From an uncultured Collinsella sp. (GTDB lineage Bacteria > Actinomycetota > Coriobacteriia > Coriobacteriales > Coriobacteriaceae), in the NCBI GenBank assembly GCA_900542125.1, contig UQMO01000043.1, forward strand, positions 1-19,910: a stretch of 19,910 nt of DNA, given 5' to 3'. Of the stretch, positions 7,421 through 13,565 are shown piece after piece; position 1 is the first letter of the stretch; each line of letters begins with the position of its first letter. Under the pieces are notes generated by a model that saw only the letters and a program-made list of their open reading frames with translations, was not told where the DNA came from and did not search any database. The position numbers and the translations under genes are program-made.

Positions 7421-7633
7421 AGGCATCTGAGCGGTCGGTAAAAACGCTTAGAAGCTACGAATCCGCAACTAAAGTTCATCAAAATAGGGGCAGCCGGCAG
7501 AAACCTCCCCAGCCAAAGCTGCTCCCTCAATACGACAGCTCAAAACCCACCGTTCGCAGAAGATAAGCCGCGCCCCAATACCGTTGCCCGAAGTTTCGGA
7601 CGTATGTGGCGTCCGCTATGCCATCATGCGCGT

Positions 7634-8842
7634 ATGGGAATCGTTCTGTCACATACCACGGCACGCGCTGTATACCAAACAGCCAACTCGCTCGCAAGCT
7701 ACGCGACCGGTCCCACACCTATGGAAAAGATCAGGGTGTCTACGCCGACCACGTCCGACCTGGAAGCGGCACGAGCATGGCTCAACAGAAAGAATGTCGA
7801 TTCTGAACGCGTCCATGTGCTGACGTTTTCCAATAATGCCAAAAGGCACCGCAAGGGCTGCATCTGCCACTGCACGCGCTATACGTTTGATGCAGAAAGC
7901 TACTTAGAACTCGAGCCGAACGTCTACATCGTCGATATCAAGCTGTGCGCGTTAGAAGCAACAGCCGACCTCAACCTTTCGGAGCTCGTTGAGTATTACT
8001 TTGAAATCTGCGGCTCCTACGCGCTTGGAACGTCCGACGAAACTCAATATCGCGAGCGCCCAGCCCTAACCAGCGTTGAAGAGCTCAGAGCCTTCTTTTC
8101 AGAGGCATCGGGGTATCGTGGATCTAATAAAGCGCTTAAGGCACTTTCTTATGTACGCGAAGGCTGTCGCTCCCCACTCGAAACGGCGTTTGTCATGATG
8201 CTGACAATGCCCAAGTCAATGGGTGGCTTAGCCATACGCGCTATCAAAACGGATTATCCGATCCCAGTCCCCAAAAGATACGCCGCCCTAACGCGACGGA
8301 CGGTTTTCTACCTCGACGCGCTGCTCGAAAATTCGATGACCGATATCGAATACAACGGCTTTTACCACGACGAGCCCGAGCAGCAATCAATTGACGAGGA
8401 GCGCCGAAACACGCTGCGAAACATGGGATATGCCGTTATCACAGTTAGTCGTCATTCATTTTTCAAGCAGTCCGCTTTTAGGCGGGTCATGGAAGCGATT
8501 CGCATTCGCGAGAAAATCTGGCCCGGTCGACTCCCGGATAACTTCGCCATCCTGCAAGAAAATCTTCGTCAATTTGTCTTGCGGCGCTACTTCGAATACG
8601 GTCGCCGCGTCCTGGAGACACTCAAAGAAGAAGAGGCCGCCAAGCGCGAAATTGCAAGCCAATATCCGCAAGCTGATGACCCGAGCATCAACGATGTGCC
8701 CGAACCCGACGACATGCAACATGTCGGGGCCCTTGCTGAGGAAATCAATGGGCCTTGGGAATGCGACATGTTCGCAAAAATCGATGAAAACCGCACGGAA
8801 GACGACACGATTATTGATCTAATTGAGAATTCGCTCTTCTAA
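7634..8842 (+). CDS. AbiEi-like / predicted PD-(D/E)XK endonuclease-like protein
   Basis: 402 residues from the ATG at 7634. An ATG at 7604 would add ten residues. I prefer 7634 because GIVLSHTTARAVY looks like the conserved N-terminus of this protein type; neither start has a clear ribosome site. The middle carries LVEYYFEICGSYALG, ALTSVEELRAFFSEASG, ALSYVREGCRSPLETAF and MPKSMGGLAIRA. I associate this block order with Coriobacterial hypothetical proteins that join an AbiEi-like part to a Vsr/DUF559-like nuclease. VFYLDALLEN and DIEYNGFYH, then NTLRNMGYAVITVSR, would supply the acidic residues of a PD-(D/E)XK core. This is inference from pattern. The C-terminal 100 residues are charged. Lower GC and the flanking repeat pairs suggest acquired DNA. 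It could equally be a catalytically dead regulator. Confidence 0.62.
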   Translation: MGIVLSHTTARAVYQTANSLASYATGPTPMEKIRVSTPTTSDLEAARAWLNRKNVDSERVHVLTFSNNAKRHRKGCICHCTRYTFDAESYLELEPNVYIVDIKLCALEATADLNLSELVEYYFEICGSYALGTSDETQYRERPALTSVEELRAFFSEASGYRGSNKALKALSYVREGCRSPLETAFVMMLTMPKSMGGLAIRAIKTDYPIPVPKRYAALTRRTVFYLDALLENSMTDIEYNGFYHDEPEQQSIDEERRNTLRNMGYAVITVSRHSFFKQSAFRRVMEAIRIREKIWPGRLPDNFAILQENLRQFVLRRYFEYGRRVLETLKEEEAAKREIASQYPQADDPSINDVPEPDDMQHVGALAEEINGPWECDMFAKIDENRTEDDTIIDLIENSLF

Positions 8843-8861
8843 AGGCGATCTCTGCGGATGT

Positions 8862-8891
8862 CCACCTACATTTTTCGACTTATTCGGCCAC
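8862..8891 (+). repeat. 30-bp island repeat, copy 2 (direct)
   Basis: Starts 20 bp after the stop of the endonuclease-like gene. It has 27 of 30 matches to copy 1. The three differences all fall at every-third-base positions of one frame (GAG/GAC, TTG/TTA, CAG/CAC). Confidence 0.75.
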
Positions 8892-9050
8892 CGATGTACC
8901 AGATTGGCTGAAGCAATGCTCGATATAACTTTAGATAAAACTGATTCTGCAGGAACTCCCGTAGAGGAAGAACTGATTCTCGCGGTATTTAACACGATAA
9001 AGTACAAATATGAACAGTTCTAATGCTTCTCAAGGTGGCTTTCTTAGCAT

Positions 9051-9080
9051 GCTGGCCGAACATCTCGAAATATGTTGGCG
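9051..9080 (-). repeat. island repeat, copy 3 (inverted)
   Basis: Read on the minus strand it contains CCAACATATTTCGAG then ATGTTCGGCCAGC. It matches copy 1 in about 25 of 30 bases and forms an inverted pair with copy 2 across about 160 bp. Confidence 0.7.
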
Positions 9081-9157
9081 AACATTGCGTCGATGTCTCC
9101 CAACCCACAGAAAATCGCAGAGGCGGCAAGCAGTCATCGAAATTAACGCAAATTGTA

Positions 9158-9185
9158 TTGACATATGAACATGCGCTCATATAAT
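9158..9185 (+). promoter_or_regulatory. consensus sigma-A promoter of metal-efflux operon
   Basis: TTGACA at 9158-9163 and TATAAT at 9180-9185 are both perfect consensus hexamers with a 16-bp spacer. The spacer is filled by the left arm of the operator palindrome, so a bound repressor would directly cover the polymerase site. Transcription should start near 9192. Confidence 0.88.
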
Positions 9186-9218
9186 TGGAAATTAGTTATA
9201 TGAGCGCATGTTCATATG
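9162..9218. promoter_or_regulatory. double ArsR/SmtB operator in perfect 23-bp inverted repeat
   Basis: The arms 9162-9184 and 9196-9218 are exact reverse complements over 23 bp with an 11-bp spacer. Each arm contains the imperfect dyad TATGAGCGCATGTTCATA, typical of SmtB/CadC-family operators. The left operator overlaps -35 and -10. The right one lies between the likely start of transcription and the AAAGGA ribosome site. A related third site lies at 9936-9955. Confidence 0.85.
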
Positions 9219-9231
9219 AAAGGATATTGCA

Positions 9232-9597
9232 ATGAGCATCCGCGTTGATGAAACGAAACCCGACATCGAGGCCACCGAACCCGCGATCCCCACCACCTGC
9301 TCGCCCGAGGACCTTCCCGACGAGGAACTTCTCTACGACCTCGCCGACCTGTTCAAGGTCTTCAGCGACACCACGCGTATCAAGATCCTTTACGCCCTCA
9401 TGGGCTGCGAGCTCTGCGTGGCAGACATCGCCGAAGCGACCGAAACCTCGCAGTCGGCAGTATCGCACCAGCTGCGCACACTCAAGCAGTCGCACCTGGT
9501 TAAATTCCGGCGCGACGGGCGCAATATCCTCTACTCGCTCGCCGACGACCACGTCTACACCATGCTCAACCAGGGCATGAGCCACATCTGCGAATAG
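9232..9597 (+). CDS. ArsR/SmtB-family metal-sensing repressor
   Basis: 121 residues. A winged-helix core begins near residue 33 (LLYDLADLFKVFSDTTRIKILYAL). The recognition helix region is TETSQSAVSHQLRTLKQSHLVKFRRDGRNILYSL. The C-terminal helix carries Asp105, His107, His118 and Glu121, spaced exactly as in the SmtB/CzrA alpha-5 zinc site (D-x-H, then H-x-x-E). It also has Cys59 and Cys62 in GCELCVADIA, near the CadC-type alpha-3 cysteines, and Cys23 in the N-terminal arm. It may therefore sense Zn(II) and perhaps also Cd/Pb. It should repress its own operon at the flanking operators and release DNA on metal binding. The ATG follows AAAGGA by 7 bp. First gene of the efflux operon. Confidence 0.93.
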   Translation: MSIRVDETKPDIEATEPAIPTTCSPEDLPDEELLYDLADLFKVFSDTTRIKILYALMGCELCVADIAEATETSQSAVSHQLRTLKQSHLVKFRRDGRNILYSLADDHVYTMLNQGMSHICE

Positions 9598-9660
9598 CAG
9601 CCAACCACGGTACCAGCGCGGCCTGCACCCAAGCCGCAAATACAGGGAAAGGAACCCACC

Positions 9661-9879
9661 ATGAAAAAGCAGTTTAAGCTCGATGAGATCGACTGCGCCA
9701 ACTGTGCGCGCGAGCTTCAGGACGAGCTGGCCAAGCTCGATGGCGTCAAGTCCGTTTCGGTCAACTTTATGACCCAGAAGCTGACGCTCGAGGCCGATGA
9801 AGCCGAGTTCGACGAGGTCCTCGACCGCGTTGTGGAGTTCACCGCCGACGCCGAGCCGGACTGCGAGATCATTCTCTAG
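9661..9879 (+). CDS. free-standing HMA metal-binding protein
   Basis: 72 residues, one complete heavy-metal-associated ferredoxin-like domain. The metal loop is EIDCANCARELQDEL, with Cys12 and Cys15 preceded by Asp11. The DCANC form occurs in the N-terminal domains of zinc/cadmium ATPases and differs from the GMTCxxC of copper chaperones. KSVSVNFMTQKLTLE is the typical second and third strand. Such proteins carry soft metal ions in the cytoplasm. Here it most likely feeds or regulates the ATPase encoded next, which lacks its own HMA domain. AAAGGAA lies upstream. It follows the repressor gene by 63 bp. Confidence 0.92.
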   Translation: MKKQFKLDEIDCANCARELQDELAKLDGVKSVSVNFMTQKLTLEADEAEFDEVLDRVVEFTADAEPDCEIIL

Positions 9880-9900
9880 CCCAAGTTTACGCCAACCCGC

Positions 9901-9923
9901 AAGGCCGCGCTTGCCGCGGCCTT
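9901..9923 (+). terminator. hairpin between HMA and ATPase genes
   Basis: AAGGCCGCG (9901-9909) pairs perfectly with CGCGGCCTT (9915-9923) around a five-base loop. There is no T-run beyond TTTG. It could act as a partial terminator or mRNA stabiliser, setting ATPase levels apart from the repressor and HMA protein. Confidence 0.5.
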
Positions 9924-9935
9924 TGCTCGCGAAAT

Positions 9936-9955
9936 TATATGAGCGGGTGTTCATA
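9936..9955. promoter_or_regulatory. third ArsR/SmtB-type operator, before ATPase
   Basis: TATATGAGCGGGTGTTCATA matches the right-hand operator of the operon promoter in 18 of 20 bases. It lies 25-44 bp upstream of the ATPase ATG and just after the hairpin. This implies a second, repressor-controlled promoter for the ATPase, although no convincing -35/-10 pair could be chosen. Confidence 0.75.
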
Positions 9956-9979
9956 CATTCAAATGGGAGGATACGAGTC

Positions 9980-11932
9980 ATGGCCACCGCCGACCCCAAA
10001 AAGAAAAAGAAGAAGCGCAAGAAAAAAGAATCACTCGAGCATAAGCGCAACCGCATCCTGGTAGCACTGGGCATTTTTGCGGTGGTGTATGCCCTCGACG
10101 AACTCGGTGCCCTTACCGCCGCATTCGGTACCCCGGGTGACATCTACGCCAGCTTCGTGCTGTTCCTGGTGCCGTTCCTAATTGCCGGCTACGACGTGCT
10201 CCAAAAGGCATACAACAACATCCGCCGCGGCAAGGCGTTCGACGAGAGCTTCCTCATGGCCGTCGCGACCATCGGCGCGTTTGCCATGGTGCTCTTCCCC
10301 GACACCGATCCGCACATGGCCGAAGGCGCCGCCGTCATGCTGTTCTACCAGGTCGGCGAGCTGTTCCAGACATATGCCGTGGGCAAAAGCCGCAAGTCGA
10401 TCAGCGCCATGATGGACATCGCGCCCGACTACGCCAACGTCGAGCAACCCGACGGCACACTCGAGCAGGTCTTCCCCGATGACATCGCCGTCGGCACCGT
10501 GATCGTGGTCAAGCCCGGCGAGCGCGTGCCTATCGACGGCGTCATCGTCGAGGGCGAAACCCAGCTCGACACCGCCGCACTCACGGGCGAGTCAGTTCCC
10601 CGCCCCGCCAAGTCCGGCGACGACATCATCAGCGGCTGCATCAACATGACGGGTCTCATCCACGTGCGCACCACCAAACCCTTTGGCGAGTCCACCGTCG
10701 CGCGCGTCCTGGAGCTCGTGGAGAATGCCAGCGAAAAGAAGGCACGCACCGAGAACTTCATCACGCGCTTTGCCCGCGTCTACACGCCCGCCGTCACCGG
10801 CGCTGCCGCGGTACTCGCGCTCGGCGGCGGCTTGGTCACCGGCGCCTGGTCCGACTGGATCCTGCGCGGTCTGACCTTCCTGGTCGTCAGCTGCCCGTGC
10901 GCGCTCGTGATCAGCGTGCCGCTGAGCTTCTTTGGCGGCATCGGCGGCGCGTCCAAGCTGGGCGTTCTCATCAAAGGCTCCAACTACCTCGAGACGCTCG
11001 CCGACGTGGACACCGTCGTCTTTGACAAGACGGGCACCCTCACCAACGGCACGTTCTCGGTCGTCGCGGTGCACCCCGAGGCCGGCCATACCGAGCAGTC
11101 GTTGCTCGAAATCGCCGCCCTTGCCGAGTCGTTCTCCGATCACCCTATCGCGCAGTCAGTACGCACTGCCTTCCAGGGCGAGCTCGATCCCAAGCGCGTG
11201 ACGGATTCCACTAATGACGCGGGCCACGGCGTTACGGCAACCATCGACGGCAATCATGTCGTCGTCGGCAACGCCAAGATGCTCGCCGCGGCCGGCGCTG
11301 AAGCACCCGATTGCGAGGTCGTCGGAACGATTCTGCATGTGCTCGTTGACGGCGTGTACGCCGGCCACATCGTGATTGCAGACACCGTTAAGGCCGATGC
11401 CGAGCAGACGATCCGCGATCTGCACGCCGCCGGCGTCAAGCGCACCGTTATGCTCACGGGCGACCGCAAGGAAGCGGCTGCTGCGGTGGCCAAGCAGCTC
11501 GGCCTCGACGAGTTCCACGCGCAGCTGCTGCCGGGCGACAAGGTCGACCGTGTTGAGGCGCTGCTTGCGAGCGAGAACGGCAAGGGCAAGCTCGCCTTTG
11601 TCGGCGACGGCATCAACGACGCGCCCGTGCTCACCCGCGCCGATGTGGGCATTGCCATGGGCGCCATGGGCTCCGATGCTGCGATTGAGGCCGCCGACGT
11701 GGTGCTCATGGATGACAAGCCGTCCAACATCTCCCGCGCGATCCGCGTGGCGCGCAAGACCATGACGATTGTTTGGCAGAACATCATCTTTGCGCTGGGC
11801 ATTAAGCTGCTGATTCTGGTGCTCGCGGCGCTCGGCATTGCCAATATGTGGCTTGCCGTGTTCGGCGACGTAGGCGTGGCGATCATCGCCATCCTGAACG
11901 CCATGCGCGCGATGGGGGTCAAGAACCTGTAG
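9980..11932 (+). CDS. P1B-type Zn/Cd/Pb-transporting ATPase without N-terminal HMA domain
   Basis: 650 residues from the ATG at 9980, preceded by GGGAGG at about 9 bp. A longer upstream frame overlaps the HMA gene and is rejected. The N-terminus is a lysine/arginine tract (residues 6-15), not a metal domain. Landmarks in order: actuator TGES (202-205); membrane metal motif CPC (305-307) in SCPCALVIS; phosphorylation site DKTGT (Asp349); nucleotide-domain SDHPIA; hinge GDGINDAP (542-549); and Asp630 in the last helix pair (MWLAVFGDVG). CPC with that late Asp is the ZntA/P1B-2 signature, so the expected role is ATP-driven export of Zn2+, Cd2+ or Pb2+. The repressor and HMA genes upstream support this. 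Length is normal for an ATPase minus its HMA. Confidence 0.94.
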   Translation: MATADPKKKKKKRKKKESLEHKRNRILVALGIFAVVYALDELGALTAAFGTPGDIYASFVLFLVPFLIAGYDVLQKAYNNIRRGKAFDESFLMAVATIGAFAMVLFPDTDPHMAEGAAVMLFYQVGELFQTYAVGKSRKSISAMMDIAPDYANVEQPDGTLEQVFPDDIAVGTVIVVKPGERVPIDGVIVEGETQLDTAALTGESVPRPAKSGDDIISGCINMTGLIHVRTTKPFGESTVARVLELVENASEKKARTENFITRFARVYTPAVTGAAAVLALGGGLVTGAWSDWILRGLTFLVVSCPCALVISVPLSFFGGIGGASKLGVLIKGSNYLETLADVDTVVFDKTGTLTNGTFSVVAVHPEAGHTEQSLLEIAALAESFSDHPIAQSVRTAFQGELDPKRVTDSTNDAGHGVTATIDGNHVVVGNAKMLAAAGAEAPDCEVVGTILHVLVDGVYAGHIVIADTVKADAEQTIRDLHAAGVKRTVMLTGDRKEAAAAVAKQLGLDEFHAQLLPGDKVDRVEALLASENGKGKLAFVGDGINDAPVLTRADVGIAMGAMGSDAAIEAADVVLMDDKPSNISRAIRVARKTMTIVWQNIIFALGIKLLILVLAALGIANMWLAVFGDVGVAIIAILNAMRAMGVKNL

Positions 11933-11948
11933 CGTTCGTGGGCTGTCC

Positions 11949-12075
11949 GGCCGGGACCGGGCTTGGTTTTGAAAACGTCCTCGCGCATGAGGCCCGTCTT
12001 TCCTGCTCCTGCGGAGCAACGGAAAGGCGGGCCTCGCGCTGCGGAATGTTTTCAAAACCAAGCCCGGTCCCGGCC
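11949..12075. repeat. 127-bp nested hairpin with perfect 28-bp outer stem
   Basis: 11949-11976 and 12048-12075 are exact reverse complements over 28 bp (GGCCGGGACCGGGCTTGG and onward). Inside, roughly 11990-12036 forms a second stem (GGCCCGTCTTTCC with GGAAAGGCGGGCC, one mismatch). Its innermost stem is TGCTCC/GGAGCA. The element lies between the convergent ends of the ATPase and DtxR-family genes. It could be a bidirectional terminator, but it is far larger than needed, so a mobile palindromic repeat is also possible. The remaining 136 bp to 12211 contain only a small GTTC..CGC/GCG..GAAC hairpin near 12174-12192. Confidence 0.85.
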
Positions 12076-12211
12076 TGCGGCAACATCGCAGGCGGTTCTT
12101 GGGCATCGCTTGCCGGCAGGGTTCCTTTGCTGAAATGGACTTGGCCGAAAGGGCCGCTGGTCCCAGTCGCTGGTTCGCGCTTTGCGTGAACTCCGCGCTA
12201 CTGTGGGACAG

Positions 12212-12601
12212 TTAGGCTTCTGTTGTTGGACCCGCTACATCTTCCCGGCCCAACATCGCCCGTAGCTTCTCAAAGCTTTCCTCGCTCAGGCAGTGCTCCA
12301 TGTGGCAGCCCTCTTGCGACGCGACCTCAGCCGAAACACCCGCGTCCTCTAGCAGCCCCACGAAAAAGCAGTGACGCTCCCACATTTGGCGAGCGACCTC
12401 CAGACCACGCTCCGTCAGATGAACGTCGCGCTTGCCCATTTCGACATAGCCGTTGCTTTCCAACGTCGCCATAGCTTTTGAAACGCTTGCCTTAGTTACG
12501 CCAAGGTACTCTGCAACATCAATCGAGCGCACGATGCCCTGACGTTGCGACAGAACGTAGATCGATTCGAGATAGTCTTCTCCGGATTCACGTAGGGCCA
12601 T
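12212..12601 (-). CDS. DtxR/MntR-family metalloregulator, short two-domain form
   Basis: 129 residues from the ATG at 12601 with AAAGGCGG upstream. An N-terminal winged helix (about 1-70; VTKASVSKAMATLESNGYV is the recognition region) is followed by the dimerisation/metal domain. There is no SH3-like third domain. The primary metal site can be read from the alignment with MntR/DtxR: Asp9, Glu12, His77, Cys99, Glu102 and His103. MntR has Glu where this protein has Cys99, and DtxR has Cys. The site therefore looks iron-type on an MntR-sized scaffold. With metal bound it should repress iron or manganese genes. A DtxR-like box at 3530-3548 and dyads in its own upstream region are candidate targets. 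Confidence 0.9.
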   Translation of the reverse strand: MALRESGEDYLESIYVLSQRQGIVRSIDVAEYLGVTKASVSKAMATLESNGYVEMGKRDVHLTERGLEVARQMWERHCFFVGLLEDAGVSAEVASQEGCHMEHCLSEESFEKLRAMLGREDVAGPTTEA

Positions 12602-12626
12602 GGGCCGCCTTTCGCAATGATTGCTA

Positions 12627-12705
12627 GTTAGCCTTTGGATACTTTCCACGGCTAACTTTACCGCAAAAGTTGCCCATGTCTTACTACTTTGCCTAAAAGT
12701 TAGCC
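12627..12705. promoter_or_regulatory. TTAGCC/GGCTAA dyads upstream of DtxR-family gene
   Basis: GTTAGCC (12627-12633) and GGCTAAC (12650-12656) form an inverted repeat with a 16-bp spacer. A further GTTAGCC lies at 12699-12705 within the dyad CTAAAAGTTAG (12693-12703). Three copies of one 7-mer within 80 bp, 26-104 bp upstream of a metalloregulator start, suggest autoregulation. Confidence 0.5.
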
Positions 12706-12729
12706 GCGTTTCACAAAACGTGCGGGACG

Positions 12730-12765
12730 AAAACAAAATGGGGACGCCCCGCAAGGAATGTCCCC
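12730..12765 (-). terminator. terminator-like hairpin after HAD phosphatase gene
   Basis: On the minus strand, GGGGAC (12765-12760) pairs with GTCCCC (12745-12740) around a 14-base loop and is followed by ATTTTGTTTT. It lies 24 bp after the HAD gene's stop. Just before it is a direct repeat of GGCACCT (12766-12779). Confidence 0.6.
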
Positions 12766-12788
12766 AGGTGCCAGGTGCCGGCCCGCAG

Positions 12789-13559
12789 CTACACGAGTCC
12801 AAAGTGCTTCGCGGCGTTGTAGATGCCATCGTCGTCCACGGCTGTCGTCACATAGGTCGCCGCAGCTTTCACCGTGTCCTGTGCGTTGCCCATGGCCACG
12901 CTCGTGCCCACGGCGGCAAACATCGACAGGTCGTTCTCGCCGTCGCCAAAGGCAATCGCCTCGCTCGCGTCGATACCAAGCCGCTCGAGCGTCGCCGCCA
13001 CGCCCAGGTCCTTGCCGCCGTTAGCGGGAATAATGTCGCAGAACAGGTCGCACCAGCGCGTGGTGAGCGAATGCGACACGGCGTCGGTCACGATATGCTC
13101 GTCGGCCGGGTCCACAAAGGCGCAAAACTGGTAGACCGGTGCGTCAAAGGCGTGCTCAAACGGCTCCTCGTGGTAGACGATTCCCGCGTTGCTGCCAGCC
13201 GTCACCACGCGCTCGGACAGGCGGTTCACAAACGAGTCCTCGCCCTGCATGCACAGCGAGTCGTAGCGCCCCTGCGCCACCTGGTCCACAATCACCGCGA
13301 CGTCGTCCGAATCGATCGGGCAGCTGCGGTAAACCCCCTCGGCATCAAAGCAGTGCTGGCCCGAAAGCGTAATGTACGCATCCCAGCCCAGGTCGAACAG
13401 CCAGTCCGGCATCTGGTAGGTCGGACGGCCCGTGGCGATCACGCACGCAATCCCCTGCTCGTGAAAGCTGTCGAGCACCTGCTGCGCCGACGCCGGAATC
13501 CGGTGGGTCTTAAAGCTCAGCAGCGTGCCGTCGATATCGAAAAACGCGGCTTTGATCAT
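12789..13559 (-). CDS. Cof-like HAD-IIB family hydrolase
   Basis: 256 residues. HAD motif I is FFDIDGTLLS with Asp8 and Asp10. Motif II is in VIATGRP, with the conserved Thr before Gly-Arg. The large alpha/beta cap follows. The lysine of motif III is in NGGKDLGV, and motif IV is AFGDGENDLSMF. This layout and length fit the Cof/YidA type of haloacid-dehalogenase phosphatases, which dephosphorylate sugar phosphates, FMN or PLP in the cytoplasm. The substrate cannot be predicted. The gene follows the ABC-F gene by only 6 bp on the same strand, so the two are co-transcribed. The functional link is not obvious. Confidence 0.92.
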   Translation of the reverse strand: MIKAAFFDIDGTLLSFKTHRIPASAQQVLDSFHEQGIACVIATGRPTYQMPDWLFDLGWDAYITLSGQHCFDAEGVYRSCPIDSDDVAVIVDQVAQGRYDSLCMQGEDSFVNRLSERVVTAGSNAGIVYHEEPFEHAFDAPVYQFCAFVDPADEHIVTDAVSHSLTTRWCDLFCDIIPANGGKDLGVAATLERLGIDASEAIAFGDGENDLSMFAAVGTSVAMGNAQDTVKAAATYVTTAVDDDGIYNAAKHFGLV

Positions 13560-13565
13560 TCTCGC

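Larger units (their letters stand above)
7186..7633. other. non-coding left flank of endonuclease island
   Basis: About 450 bp with lower GC than the surroundings and no convincing gene. A 66-codon open frame at 7366-7566 has no ribosome site or family resemblance. The stretch holds two copies of an imperfect 27-30-bp repeat in opposite orientation, at 7233 and 7393. I found no RNA gene or clear promoter for the next gene. Confidence 0.6.
8843..9157. other. non-coding right flank of endonuclease island
   Basis: About 315 bp, AT-richer than the neighbours. It contains repeat copies 2 and 3 in opposite orientation (8862 and 9051). Open frames of about 60 codons on each strand only translate the repeats and have no ribosome site. 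It ends at the promoter of the metal-efflux operon. No RNA gene is evident. Confidence 0.6.

Noticed and set aside
8823..9023. Small frame of 66 codons after the endonuclease-like gene
   Set aside because: It starts at TTG inside the preceding gene, has no ribosome site, and mostly translates repeat copy 2.
7233..9080. Four similar repeats as a CRISPR array
   Set aside because: Spacing is irregular (about 130 to 1440 bp), orientation is mixed and no cas gene is present.
9797..9979. Upstream extension of the ATPase by 61 residues
   Set aside because: It overlaps the HMA gene in another frame and crosses the hairpin and operator. A strong GGGAGG site supports the ATG at 9980.
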